Of a stretch of DNA of 64,000 nt, positions 54,747 through 63,552 are shown in pieces. Below the pieces are notes generated by a model. That model saw only the letters and a program-made list of their open reading frames with translations, made no database searches and was not told where the DNA came from. The translations under genes were made by a program, and so were the position numbers. How positions within the stretch are numbered: position 1 is the first letter of the stretch; every line of letters starts with the position of its first letter. The stretch comes from Comamonas testosteroni. Lineage in GTDB: Bacteria > Pseudomonadota > Gammaproteobacteria > Burkholderiales > Burkholderiaceae_C. The stretch lies in NCBI RefSeq assembly GCF_014076415.1, contig NZ_CP043568.1, positions 4,278,001-4,342,000 of the forward strand. Direction: 5' to 3'.

Positions 54747-55820
54747 TCAGGTGCTGGCCCTGGGCACCAGCCTGAAGCCCAGATCCACACTGGCCTCTCT
54801 GACGGTGTCCCCGGCCAGCAATTGCAGCAACATGCTGGCAGCTTTTCTGCCCACTTCATCCCTGGGGGTATGGATGGTGGTCAGAGGCGGCACCATCTGA
54901 TCACTGCCAGGCAGGTCGTTGAACCCGGCGATCGCCACCTGCTGCGGCACCTTGACCCCCATGCGATTGGCCTCCAGCAATGCGCCTTGTGCAATGTCGT
55001 CATTGCAGAAAAAGATGGCATCCACCGTAGTCTGCGCCTTGAGAAGTGTCTCAAACTGCCTTGCACCCAGCGCCAGCGATGAGCGCTCGGGATTGAGAAT
55101 CTCCAGGCTCTGGTCATACAGGCCGGCCTGTTTGAGCACCTGCCGATAACCTTCCAGACGCTGCATGACACGCGCGTCGAGCTGGGCTCCGCAAAATGCG
55201 ATACGTCTGTATCCCTTGTCCAGCAGATGGCGGGTCATTTCAGCGCCAGCTGCAATCTGAGAGAAACCCACGCTGTAGCAATCTGGGCCCGTGCCGGGCT
55301 CGCGCAACTCCATGAGATGCACGCGAGGCACGGGATTGGCGGCCAACAATTTCCTCGACTCTTCGCTGTGGTCGAACCCGGTCAGCAACAGGCCAGCAGG
55401 CCGCATGGGCAGATAGGCCCGCAGCAACTGCTCTTCTTCCACCGGGTCGTAGTGGGTCACGCCGATCAGCATGTGATAGCCCTGGGCAAACAGCACCTTG
55501 TGCACAGCCTCCAGGACCTCCACGAACAAGGTGTTCGATAGCATGGGCACCAGTACCAGCACCTGTGTGCTTTTTTGCGAGGCCAGTGCACGCGCTGCCA
55601 GATCGGGCACATAACCCAGAGAGGCAGCAACCTCACGCACTTTGTCGACCAGGGCAGCAGCCACTCTGCGCTCTCCGCGCAAGGCTCGGGAGACCGTCAT
55701 CGGACTCACGCCCGCAGCCTGTGCCACATCGCTGAGGGTGACTCGCCCGCTGGCACGAGATCGCCTTGAAGAAGCGCTGTCTGCCGGGGTTTCACTCTTG
55801 GTACGGGTCTCGGGAGGCAA
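54747..55820 (-). CDS. gntR: LacI-family gluconate operon repressor
   Basis: This 357-residue regulator has an N-terminal LacI helix-turn-helix and hinge (GRVTLSDVAQAAGVSPMTVS, RALRGERRVAAALVDKVREV, LGYVPDLAARALAS) and a periplasmic-binding-protein-like domain (VLVLVPMLSNTLFVEVLEAV, AIFFCNDDIAQGALLEANRM, VAIAGFNDLPGSDQMVPPLT). It probably represses the gluconate operon until gluconate or 6-phosphogluconate binds, as GntR does in gammaproteobacteria. The start is a TTG at 55820, supported by AGGAG eight bases upstream and by the absence of a better ATG. It is divergent from gntK. Confidence 0.9.
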   Translation of the reverse strand: MPPETRTKSETPADSASSRRSRASGRVTLSDVAQAAGVSPMTVSRALRGERRVAAALVDKVREVAASLGYVPDLAARALASQKSTQVLVLVPMLSNTLFVEVLEAVHKVLFAQGYHMLIGVTHYDPVEEEQLLRAYLPMRPAGLLLTGFDHSEESRKLLAANPVPRVHLMELREPGTGPDCYSVGFSQIAAGAEMTRHLLDKGYRRIAFCGAQLDARVMQRLEGYRQVLKQAGLYDQSLEILNPERSSLALGARQFETLLKAQTTVDAIFFCNDDIAQGALLEANRMGVKVPQQVAIAGFNDLPGSDQMVPPLTTIHTPRDEVGRKAASMLLQLLAGDTVREASVDLGFRLVPRAST

Positions 55821-55859
55821 GGGAATCTCCTAATCAGATGACTGAGGTTTTTTGAGTAT

Positions 55860-55871
55860 GATAGCGCTATC
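55860..55871. promoter_or_regulatory. GntR operator 1
   Basis: GATAGCGCTATC is a perfect 12-bp palindrome with a central CG, as LacI-family sites have. It is 40 bases upstream of the gntR start codon, and its core is repeated at 55986. Confidence 0.75.
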
Positions 55872-55985
55872 CAGACTTGAAATGAAGTCTGTGGAAGCAG
55901 CTTGATGGAAGCACTGACTTGCCTTCGACCAAGGTCTGAAGCCAATCGCAGAAAGCAGCAGGCTGCTCATTTTTTTAACCATACC

Positions 55986-55999
55986 GGATAGCGCTATCC
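55986..55999. promoter_or_regulatory. GntR operator 2
   Basis: GGATAGCGCTATCC is a perfect 14-bp palindrome containing the same core as operator 1. It ends four bases before the first ATG of gntK. The centres of the two operators are 127 bases apart, close to 12 helical turns. Confidence 0.75.
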
Positions 56000-56003
56000 A
56001 AAA

Positions 56004-56540
56004 ATGAATCAAAGCAAGATCCAGCCTCAGGGCTCCATGTCGGCACTCGTCGTCATGGGAGTTTCCGGCTGCGGCAAATCGAGCGCGGGAGAAGCCATCG
56101 CCCTACAACTGGGGTGGACCCTGGTGGAAGGAGACAGCTACCACTCCCCCCAGAGCGTGGCCAAGATGCAGGCCGGCATTGCCCTGACGGATGCCGACCG
56201 CGAAGGCTGGCTGGAACGCCTGGCGCAGCGGCTGGCACAGGCAGATGCCGAACACGGCCTGGTGCTGACCTGCTCGGCGCTCAAGCGCAAGTACCGCGAC
56301 CAGTTGCGCAGTGCCCAGCAACTAGGTTTTGTGTTTCTCGACCTCGACTACGCCACGGCCCTGGAACGGGTCCAGACCCGACCCGGGCATTTCTTCTCGC
56401 CCGACCTGGTGGCCAATCAGTTCACGACGCTGGAAGACCCGCGTCAGGAGCCTGATGTCCTGACCGTCAGCGCCACCATGAATCTCAACGATATCGCGCT
56501 TGCGGCCCGGCAATGGGCAAGGCGCGAATCCCACGCATAA
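56004..56540 (+). CDS. gntK: Gluconokinase
   Basis: This enzyme phosphorylates gluconate to 6-phosphogluconate. Walker A is VVMGVSGCGKSSAGEAIA (~residues 16-33), followed by LVEGDSYHSPQSVAKMQAGI, ALTDADREGWLERLAQRLAQ, LTCSALKRKYRDQLR and GHFFSPDLVANQFTTLEDP, all typical. The frame starts at 56004 (178 residues), but operator 2 ends at 55999 and no ribosome site precedes that ATG. An ATG at 56037 (167 residues) follows CAGGG and is a serious alternative. It heads the gluconate operon. Confidence 0.93.
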   Translation: MNQSKIQPQGSMSALVVMGVSGCGKSSAGEAIALQLGWTLVEGDSYHSPQSVAKMQAGIALTDADREGWLERLAQRLAQADAEHGLVLTCSALKRKYRDQLRSAQQLGFVFLDLDYATALERVQTRPGHFFSPDLVANQFTTLEDPRQEPDVLTVSATMNLNDIALAARQWARRESHA

Positions 56541-56560
56541 AAGACAGCAGGAGACAGCCA

Positions 56561-57067
56561 ATGTCTGAAGATCGCAAAGAGGCACAGGGCCGCAAGCCAT
56601 GGCTCAAGCGCCTGGCCGAAGGCCTGATGGTGCTGGCCCTGGCCGGCATGGTGGTTGCCGTTTTCGTCAACGTGGTACTGCGCTACGTTTTCCACACCAG
56701 CATCGTCTCCTATGAAGAGATCTCGCGCCTGCTGTTTGTGTGGCTGGTGGCCATCGGCGCCATCGTGGCGGCTTTCGAAGGCGCCCACCTGGGCTTCGAC
56801 ATGGTGACATCGCGGGTCGGCCCGATCACCCGCAAAGTCCTGTTCTGGGTCTCGCAACTGCTGATCGGCGCCTGCATGGCCCTGCTGCTATGGGGCTCCT
56901 GGGAGCAGGTCGTTGCCGGCTGGAGCAGCTACAGCACCGTGCTGGGCTATCCCCTGGCTCTGGGCGCAGCGGCGACGCTGGTGCTGGCCATAGGCATGCT
57001 GCTGGTCGTGGTGCGCGACATGCTGCGCGGCACCCCGGCCGAATCTTCTGAAACCAGCGTGGAGTAA
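56561..57067 (+). CDS. dctQ: TRAP transporter small membrane subunit (DctQ-like)
   Basis: This 168-residue protein has four transmembrane segments and the DctQ pattern VVAVFVNVVLRYVFHTSIVS, YEEISRLLFVWLVAIGAIVA, AFEGAHLGFDMVTSRV. It pairs with the large DctM subunit. The ATG at 56561 has AGGAGA upstream. It lies 20 bases after gntK, so it belongs to the gluconate operon and the transporter substrate is most likely gluconate or a related sugar acid. Confidence 0.9.
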   Translation: MSEDRKEAQGRKPWLKRLAEGLMVLALAGMVVAVFVNVVLRYVFHTSIVSYEEISRLLFVWLVAIGAIVAAFEGAHLGFDMVTSRVGPITRKVLFWVSQLLIGACMALLLWGSWEQVVAGWSSYSTVLGYPLALGAAATLVLAIGMLLVVVRDMLRGTPAESSETSVE

Positions 57068-57077
57068 GGAGAGCACC

Positions 57078-58358
57078 ATGATCGTTACCCTGATTTTTCT
57101 CGCCGTGCTGATCGGCGGCATGGTGATCGGCATGCCGATTGCCCATGCACTGATACTCACCGGCGTCGCCCTGATGTGGCACCTGGACTTTTTCGACACC
57201 CAGCTGCTCGCACAGAATCTGCAAGCCGGGTTCGACAACTTCCCGCTGCTGGCCGTGCCCTTCTTCATCCTCGCGGGTGAGCTGATGAATGCGGGCGGCC
57301 TGTCGCGCCGCATCATCGATCTGGCCCGCGCCTTTGTCGGTCATATTCCGGGCGGCCTGGGTTATGTGGCCATCGGTGCGGCCGTGCTGCTGGCCTCGAT
57401 GAGCGGATCGGCCATTGCCGACACTGCCGCGCTGGCCACCATCCTGCTGCCGATGATGCGCGACCAGAAGTATCCCGACAGCTACAGCGCCGGCCTGCTG
57501 GCTTCGGGCGGCATCATCGCCCCCATCATTCCGCCTTCGATGCCGTTCGTGATCTACGGCGTCACCACCAACACCTCCATCAGCAAGCTGTTTCTCTCAG
57601 GCGTCGTGCCCGGCCTGTTCATGGGCAGCTTTCTGATTGCCGCCTGGTGGTTCATTGCGCGCAAATACCAGCTGACCTCGGGTGAGCGCGTGAGCTGGGG
57701 CCAGCGCCTCAAGGCACTGGCCAAGAGCTTCTGGGCCATGATGATGCCGGTCATCATCCTGGGCGGCCTCAAGGGTGGCGTTTTCACGCCGACCGAAGCC
57801 GCCGTGGTGGCCGCGGTCTACGCGCTGTTTGTCTCCATGGTGGTCTACAGGGAGATGAGCTGGAGCAGGCTCTACGAAGTCTTCCTGGGCGCATCCAAAA
57901 CCACCGCCGTGGTGATGTTCCTTTGCGGCGCAGCCACCGTGACCGCCTACATGATCACGCTCGCCGACCTGCCCAATATGCTGGCCGACAGCTTCTCGGG
58001 CCTGCTGGATCAGCCCATGCTCTTCATGGCCGTGATGATGCTTTTCCTGCTCGTGGTCGGTACCGCCATGGATCTGACCCCGACCATTCTGATCTTCGGT
58101 CCGGTCTGCGCGCCGCTGGCCGTCAAGGCCGGCATCGATCCCGTGTACTTCGGCTTCATGTTCATCTATGTGGGCTGTATCGGCCTGATCACCCCCCCGG
58201 TGGGCACGGTACAGAACGTGGTGGCCGGGGTAGGCAGGCTGCGCATGGAAACCGTGATCAAGGGCACCAATCCCTTCCTCATGGTCTATGTGCTGCTGGC
58301 CGTGCTCTTCGTGATCTTCCCGCAGTTGGTCACGGGCCCGCTCAAATGGATGCACTGA
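57078..58358 (+). CDS. dctM: TRAP transporter large membrane subunit (DctM-like)
   Basis: This 426-residue protein has about twelve transmembrane segments. DctM features include GMPIAHALILTGVALMWHLD, NFPLLAVPFFILAGELMNAG, GAAVLLASMSGSAIADTAAL, GLLASGGIIAPIIPPSMPFV and YVGCIGLITPPVGTVQNVVA. It carries the substrate with sodium. It starts ten bases after dctQ, with AAGGAGAG before the ATG at 57078. Confidence 0.95.
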   Translation: MIVTLIFLAVLIGGMVIGMPIAHALILTGVALMWHLDFFDTQLLAQNLQAGFDNFPLLAVPFFILAGELMNAGGLSRRIIDLARAFVGHIPGGLGYVAIGAAVLLASMSGSAIADTAALATILLPMMRDQKYPDSYSAGLLASGGIIAPIIPPSMPFVIYGVTTNTSISKLFLSGVVPGLFMGSFLIAAWWFIARKYQLTSGERVSWGQRLKALAKSFWAMMMPVIILGGLKGGVFTPTEAAVVAAVYALFVSMVVYREMSWSRLYEVFLGASKTTAVVMFLCGAATVTAYMITLADLPNMLADSFSGLLDQPMLFMAVMMLFLLVVGTAMDLTPTILIFGPVCAPLAVKAGIDPVYFGFMFIYVGCIGLITPPVGTVQNVVAGVGRLRMETVIKGTNPFLMVYVLLAVLFVIFPQLVTGPLKWMH

Positions 58359-58479
58359 GAACGGCGTGCCATCCATGAAAACTCTTAAGTTCACAGCATG
58401 GTGCGCACTGCAATCAAGCGCATCACGGCAGTTCCAATTTCATCAAAGGGCCCTGGCCCAATCAAGCAAGGAGACGGGT

Positions 58480-59487
58480 ATGCGTATCAAATTTGCAGTC
58501 GCGGGCCTCACGGCAATGTTGCTGGCCGCAGGTGCCGTTCAGGCACAGGACTTCAAGCCCCGCCTGGTGCGGTTTGGCTATGGTCTGGTGGAGGACTCCA
58601 ACCAGGGACGTGCCGTGCGCATGTTCGCCAAGGAAGTGGAAAAGGCCAGTGGCGGCAAGATGAAAGTCCGCGCCATCGGCAATGCCTCCCTGGGCTCGGA
58701 CACGCAGATGCAGCAGGCCCTGATCGGCGGCGCCCAGGAAATGATGGTCGGCTCCACCGCCACGCTGGTGGGCCTGTCGCCCGAGATGGCGATCTGGGAC
58801 ACTCCATTTCTGTTTGCCAACACCAAGGAGGCCGATGCCGTGCTGGACGGCCCCGTGGGAGAGAAGGTCAAGGCCACTCTGGAGCCCAAGGGCATGGTCG
58901 GTCTGGTCTATTGGGAAAACGGCTTTCGCAATCTGACCAACAACAAGCGCCCCATCACCAAGCTGGAAGATCTGCAGGACGTGAAGCTGCGCGTGATGCA
59001 GAACAACGTCTTCCTGGACAGCTTCAAGACCCTGGGCGCCAATGCCGTTCCCCTGCCCTTCTCCGAGCTGTTCACGGCGCTGGAAACCAAGGCCGTTGAC
59101 GGTCAGGAAAACCCCTTCAACACGGTGCTGTCGAGCAAGTTCTATGAAGTGCAGAAGTACCTGACCGTCTCCAACCATGTCTACAGCCCCTGGATCGTGA
59201 CGGTCAGCAAGAAGTGGTGGGACACGCTGAGCCCTGCCGAGAAGAAGGTGCTGCAGGATGCGGCAATCAAGAGCCGTGAATTCGAGCGCAAGGACACGCG
59301 CGAAGAAGCCGCCAAGGCCCTGGCCGAGATCAAGACCAAGGGCATGCAGGTCAACGAACTGCCAGCCGCCGAAGCAGGCCGCATGCGCGACAAGCTCGGC
59401 ACCGTCAATGCCGGCATTGCCAAGTCCGTGGGTCAAGGCACCTGGGATTCTGTGCAGAACGCCGTCAAGCAAGCCCGCGCCAAATAA
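58480..59487 (+). CDS. dctP: TRAP transporter substrate-binding protein (DctP-like)
   Basis: This 335-residue periplasmic protein has a signal peptide (MRIKFAVAGLTAMLLAAGAV, cleaved after VQA) and the DctP pattern: RFGYGLVEDSNQGRAVRMFA, SLGSDTQMQQALIGGAQEMM, GLVYWENGFRNLTNNKRPIT, KLRVMQNNVFLDSFKTLGAN and ETKAVDGQENPFNTVLSSKF. The Arg of KLRVMQN is the family carboxylate-binding residue. The ATG at 58480 has AAGGAGA upstream. The substrate is inferred from gntK, edd and eda. The gap of ~120 bases after dctM shows no gene. Confidence 0.94.
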   Translation: MRIKFAVAGLTAMLLAAGAVQAQDFKPRLVRFGYGLVEDSNQGRAVRMFAKEVEKASGGKMKVRAIGNASLGSDTQMQQALIGGAQEMMVGSTATLVGLSPEMAIWDTPFLFANTKEADAVLDGPVGEKVKATLEPKGMVGLVYWENGFRNLTNNKRPITKLEDLQDVKLRVMQNNVFLDSFKTLGANAVPLPFSELFTALETKAVDGQENPFNTVLSSKFYEVQKYLTVSNHVYSPWIVTVSKKWWDTLSPAEKKVLQDAAIKSREFERKDTREEAAKALAEIKTKGMQVNELPAAEAGRMRDKLGTVNAGIAKSVGQGTWDSVQNAVKQARAK

Positions 59488-59586
59488 GCGCGCAACCATG
59501 GAGCCATGCCCCGGGCATGGCTCTCACTCATTCCAAGACAATGCCTGCACCCCAAGCACAGGCACTGCTGCCCAAGGACTTTCATC

Positions 59587-61434
59587 ATGGCACTTCACCC
59601 CGTTCTGGACCAGGTGACGCGGCGCATCCAGGAGCGCAGCCGCGCCAGCCGCTCCGACTACCTGGCACAGGTCGATGCCATGGCCGCGCGCCCTCCACAA
59701 GTACGCACCATGGGCTGCGCCAATGTGGCCCATGCCTTTGCGGCTCTGCCCGGTACGGACAAGATCCGCATCATTGAGGAAAAAGGCCCCAATGTCGGCA
59801 TCGTCACGGCCTATAACGATGTGCTCTCCGCCCATGCGCCGTTTGCGCATTACCCCGATATTCTGAAGGACGAGGCCAGACGCAACGGCGCAACGGCCCA
59901 GGTCGCCGGCGGTGTACCCGCCATGTGCGACGGAGTGACCCAGGGCATGCCCGGCATGGAGCTGAGCCTGTTCAGCCGCGACACGATTGCCATGTCCACC
60001 GCCGTGGCTCTCACGCACGACACTTTCGATGCGGCCCTGATGCTGGGCGTCTGCGACAAGATCGTTCCTGGCCTGCTCATCGGCGCCCTGCATTTCGGCC
60101 ACCTGCCCATGGTGTTCGTGCCTGCAGGCCCCATGACTTCGGGCCTGTCCAACAGCGACAAGGCCAAGGTGCGCGAGCAGGCGGCCCAGGGCCTGGTCGG
60201 CCGGCAGGAGCTGCTGGCCGCAGAAAACGCGGCCTACCACGACCAGGGCACCTGCACCTTCTACGGCACGGCCAACAGCAATCAGATGCTGCTGGAAGCC
60301 ATGGGCTTGCATGTTCCCGGCACAGCCTTCATCAACCCCGCCGACGCGGAGCGCGAACTGCTTACACGAGAAGCCATGCGTACCGTGCTGTCCATCACCC
60401 GGGGCCGTCGCTTTGCCCCCATAGGGCATGTCGTGGACGAGCGCTGCATCGTCAACGCCATGGTGGCCCTGCTGGCCACCGGCGGCTCCACCAATCACCT
60501 GATCCACTGGGTCGCCGTGGCCCGAGCTGCCGGCATCGTCATCGACTGGGATGACTTCGAGCAGCTGTCTGCGGTAGTTCCCCTGCTGGCCCGCGTCTAC
60601 CCCAATGGCAGCGCCGATGTGAATCAGTTCCAGGCCGCAGGCGGCCCCGGCTACGTGATCGCCCAGTTGCTTCAGGCCGGACTCATGCATGGCGACGTGC
60701 TCACGGTGAGGCCCGAGGGACTGACGGCCTTCGGGCGCCTCCCCCATGTCGAAAACCATCAACTGCAATGGCGAGATGCGGGCAGCTCCGGCGATGAAGC
60801 CGTGCTGCGCCCTGTCAGCCATCCCTTCAGCCCTACGGGTGGCTTGAAACTGCTCAAAGGCAATCTTGGCCGCAGTGTCATCAAGATCAGCGCCGTACCT
60901 GAGGATCGCCACGCATTGCGGGCACCGGCATGGGTCTTTGATTCGCAGGATGAATTGCAGGCGGCCTTCAGATCCGGTGCGCTGGAGCAGGCCTGCCAGA
61001 CCAATGGTTTCAATGGTGTCGTCTGTGTGGTGCGCTGGCAGGGACCGCAGGCCAATGGCATGCCCGAGCTGCACAAGCTCACCCCTCCGCTGGCCGTTCT
61101 GCAAGGCAAGGGCTATGTCGTGGCCCTGGTCACCGACGGCCGCATGAGCGGCGCATCGGGCAAGGTTCCGGCCGCCATTCATGTCAGTCCCGAAGCACTG
61201 GCCGGCGGCCCGCTGGCCAAGGTGCAAAGCGGCGACATCATCGTGCTCGATGCCCCCACCGGCCTGCTGCAGGCCGAGCTGACGGATGCCGAATGGGAAA
61301 CCAGGCCGCTGGCCATCATGCCGACCGCGCTGCAACAAGCCAATCACCGCGGCCTGGGCCGTGAACTGTTTGCCGGATTCCGGCGCAATGCGCTGAGCGC
61401 AGAGGAAGGAGCTTGCACATGGCTGCTCAAATGA
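59587..61434 (+). CDS. edd: Phosphogluconate dehydratase
   Basis: This 615-residue IlvD/Edd-family enzyme converts 6-phosphogluconate to 2-keto-3-deoxy-6-phosphogluconate. It shows [80 protein letters not shown] and [20 protein letters not shown]. The cysteines in [18 protein letters not shown] and [12 protein letters not shown] are the expected 4Fe-4S ligands. The ATG at 59587 is preceded by AAGGA. It is the key enzyme of the Entner-Doudoroff pathway and overlaps eda by 16 bases. Confidence 0.97.
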   Translation: MALHPVLDQVTRRIQERSRASRSDYLAQVDAMAARPPQVRTMGCANVAHAFAALPGTDKIRIIEEKGPNVGIVTAYNDVLSAHAPFAHYPDILKDEARRNGATAQVAGGVPAMCDGVTQGMPGMELSLFSRDTIAMSTAVALTHDTFDAALMLGVCDKIVPGLLIGALHFGHLPMVFVPAGPMTSGLSNSDKAKVREQAAQGLVGRQELLAAENAAYHDQGTCTFYGTANSNQMLLEAMGLHVPGTAFINPADAERELLTREAMRTVLSITRGRRFAPIGHVVDERCIVNAMVALLATGGSTNHLIHWVAVARAAGIVIDWDDFEQLSAVVPLLARVYPNGSADVNQFQAAGGPGYVIAQLLQAGLMHGDVLTVRPEGLTAFGRLPHVENHQLQWRDAGSSGDEAVLRPVSHPFSPTGGLKLLKGNLGRSVIKISAVPEDRHALRAPAWVFDSQDELQAAFRSGALEQACQTNGFNGVVCVVRWQGPQANGMPELHKLTPPLAVLQGKGYVVALVTDGRMSGASGKVPAAIHVSPEALAGGPLAKVQSGDIIVLDAPTGLLQAELTDAEWETRPLAIMPTALQQANHRGLGRELFAGFRRNALSAEEGACTWLLK

Positions 61435-62066
61435 CCGCCTTGTCCATCATGCAGGATGCACCGGTGATTCCGGTCATCGTGCTGCACAAAGCAGAGCATG
61501 CAGTGCCCATGGCCGAAGCACTGCTGGCAGGCGGCATCAGGGTTCTGGAGGTCACGCTGCGCACGCCTCAGGGCCTGGCCTGCATAGAGGCCATCGCCAG
61601 GCAGCTGCCCGAAGCCATCGTCGGTGCGGGCACCGTGCGCAATGCGGCCGATGCCGCAGCGGCGGCCCGGGCCGGCGCCAGGTTTGCCGTCAGCCCCGGC
61701 TACACCGGCAAGCTGGGCCAGGCCTGCCGCGATCTGAACCTGCCGCTGCTGCCCGGCGTCGCAACCAGCAGCGAAATCATGATGGCTCAGGAAGATGGTT
61801 TTACCGAGCTCAAGTTCTTCCCCGCCGTGCAGTCGGGCGGCATCCAGATGCTCAAGGCCTGGCAAGGTCCGTTCGGAGAGCTGCGTTTTTGTCCCACTGG
61901 CGGCATTTCGCCCAGCAACGCGGCGGAGTTTCTGGCGCTGTCCAATGTGGTCTGCGTGGGCGGCTCCTGGCTGGTCCCCGCCAGTGCCGTGGAGAGTGGC
62001 AACTGGTCACTCATCACCGAACTGGCCCAGGCCACGCAGGCGCTGAGAAGCCCCCGAACGGCCTGA
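61419..62066 (+). CDS. eda: 2-Keto-3-deoxy-6-phosphogluconate aldolase
   Basis: This 215-residue class I aldolase splits KDPG into pyruvate and glyceraldehyde 3-phosphate. Motifs are LLAGGIRVLEVTLRTPQGLA (Glu of the proton relay), EAIVGAGTVRNAADAAAAAR, FAVSPGYTGKL, LLPGVATSSEIMMAQEDGFT and the Schiff-base lysine in ELKFFPAVQSGG. The ATG at 61419 has AAGGAG upstream, within the end of edd. It completes the operon gntK-dctQMP-edd-eda. Confidence 0.97.
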   Translation: MAAQMTALSIMQDAPVIPVIVLHKAEHAVPMAEALLAGGIRVLEVTLRTPQGLACIEAIARQLPEAIVGAGTVRNAADAAAAARAGARFAVSPGYTGKLGQACRDLNLPLLPGVATSSEIMMAQEDGFTELKFFPAVQSGGIQMLKAWQGPFGELRFCPTGGISPSNAAEFLALSNVVCVGGSWLVPASAVESGNWSLITELAQATQALRSPRTA

Positions 62067-62089
62067 GCAGGCCAAGGCCTGATTCATAA

Positions 62090-62125
62090 AAAAAGCCCGG
62101 TCAACTCAAGCTGACCGGGCTTTTT
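62090..62125. terminator. Terminator of the gluconate operon
   Basis: AAAAAGCCCGGTCA (62090-62103) pairs perfectly with TGACCGGGCTTTTT (62112-62125) around an eight-base loop. It also serves the convergent cyd genes. Confidence 0.9.
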
Positions 62126-62139
62126 CACGTCTTGGCGAC

Positions 62140-62280
62140 TCAGGCGTCCGGCAGCGAATTGGTTCGCTCCAGAAGCTTGCGGCGCGTTGCCTCGTCATCC
62201 ATCAGTTCGAACCAGATCGCATTGAGCACGGCAAAGGCTGCTGCCAGCGGCAGACCCAGCAACCAGGCGAAATACCACAT
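62140..62280 (-). CDS. cydX: Cytochrome bd oxidase small subunit CydX
   Basis: This 46-residue single-helix protein reads MWYFAWLLGLPLAAAFAVLN, AIWFELMDDEATRRKLLERT, with the WYFAW start and the conserved Trp and Glu of CydX. It is required for stable and active cytochrome bd in E. coli. The ATG at 62280 has AAAGGAAA upstream. It lies 104 bases after cydB in the same direction, giving the usual cydABX order. Confidence 0.93.
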   Translation of the reverse strand: MWYFAWLLGLPLAAAFAVLNAIWFELMDDEATRRKLLERTNSLPDA

Positions 62281-62384
62281 AAGTTTCCTTTCATTCGGCC
62301 CATCCAACGCATGGGCCAACAATATTCGAACTGCCCCTCGCACAGACTGAAGATCGCAGCATGGCGTCTGAGGGGCGTCCCATC

Positions 62385-63539
62385 TCAATACGAGTGGCCC
62401 TGGCCGGTCACGATGGCTTTCACGTCCACCTTGCCTCGCAGCACCGAGTACACCCAGCTGGTGTAGGCCAGGATCAAGGGCAGGAAGATCAGCACGCAAA
62501 CCAGCATGATGAAGAGCACGACATGGCTGGAGGACGAGTCCCAGACCGTCAGACTGAAGCGCGGATCGATGCTGGAGGGCAGGATCATGGGGAACATGGC
62601 TGCACCCACGGTCAGGATGATTCCGGCAATCGCCAGGCCGCTTGCCAGCAGTGCCAGCCACTCGCGACGGCTGCGCAAGCCGGCAGCCACGATCAGCGGC
62701 ATGAGCAGGCCGATACCAGGCACCAGCCAGAGCAAGGGATAGGACTTGAAGTTGGCCATCCATGCACCGGCCGCCACGGCTGCAGTCTTGTTCAAGGGGT
62801 TGGAGGGACCGACGGGGTTGATCTCGCTGGTAATCACATAGCCGTTGATGCCCGTAGCCAGCCACAGGCCGGCAGCCGCAAACAGCAAGGTGGTCAGCAC
62901 GGCAAACAGGCTGCCATAGCGGACCGCGCGGCTCGCGACTTCGCCATCGGTCTTGAACATCAGCCAGGCCGCACCATGCATGAGCAGCATGGACAGCGAG
63001 ACCAGACCACACAGCAGTGCAAAAGGCGTGAGCAGACCAAAGAAACTGCCATCGTAGTAAATGCGCATATCGTCACCCAGACGAAATGGCACGCCGAGAA
63101 TCACATTGCCCACGGCCACCCCGAACAGCAGTGCAGGCACCAGACCCGTGATGCACAGCACCCAGTCCCAGCGGTTGCGCCAGGCCGCATCTTCATGTTT
63201 GCTGCGGAACTTGAACGCCACGGGACGCAGGATCAGGGGTACCAGCACGGCAAACATGGCCAGGTAGAAGCCCGAAAAGGACACGGCATAGAGCTGAGGC
63301 CAGGCCGCAAAGATGGCGCCGCCACCCAGAATCAGCCACACCTGATTGCCTTCCCACACGGGTCCGACGGAGTTGATGGCCGTGCGGCGCTCGACATCGG
63401 TCTTGGCCGTAGCGCGCAACAGGCCCATGGCGCCGAGGTCGAAGCCATCGGTGACGGCAAAGCCCACCAGCAGCACGCCAAGCAGCAGCCACCAGATGAG
63501 GCGCAGCACGTCATATGAAATCAGTTCATGCAAGATCAT
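62385..63539 (-). CDS. cydB: Cytochrome bd ubiquinol oxidase subunit II
   Basis: This 384-residue protein has about nine transmembrane helices and starts LISYDVLRLIWWLLLGVLLV, GFAVTDGFDLGAMGLL, with the RRTAINSVGPVWEGNQVWLI segment typical of CydB. It forms the terminal oxidase with CydA and CydX, used at low oxygen. The ATG at 63539 has GAGGAG upstream and lies 13 bases after the cydA stop. Confidence 0.96.
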   Translation of the reverse strand: MILHELISYDVLRLIWWLLLGVLLVGFAVTDGFDLGAMGLLRATAKTDVERRTAINSVGPVWEGNQVWLILGGGAIFAAWPQLYAVSFSGFYLAMFAVLVPLILRPVAFKFRSKHEDAAWRNRWDWVLCITGLVPALLFGVAVGNVILGVPFRLGDDMRIYYDGSFFGLLTPFALLCGLVSLSMLLMHGAAWLMFKTDGEVASRAVRYGSLFAVLTTLLFAAAGLWLATGINGYVITSEINPVGPSNPLNKTAAVAAGAWMANFKSYPLLWLVPGIGLLMPLIVAAGLRSRREWLALLASGLAIAGIILTVGAAMFPMILPSSIDPRFSLTVWDSSSSHVVLFIMLVCVLIFLPLILAYTSWVYSVLRGKVDVKAIVTGQGHSY

Positions 63540-63552
63540 TTGATTGCTCCTC

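Noticed and set aside
59524..61347. A 607-codon minus-strand frame opposite edd.
   Set aside because: Antisense shadow of edd; no motif, and no ribosome site at its start.
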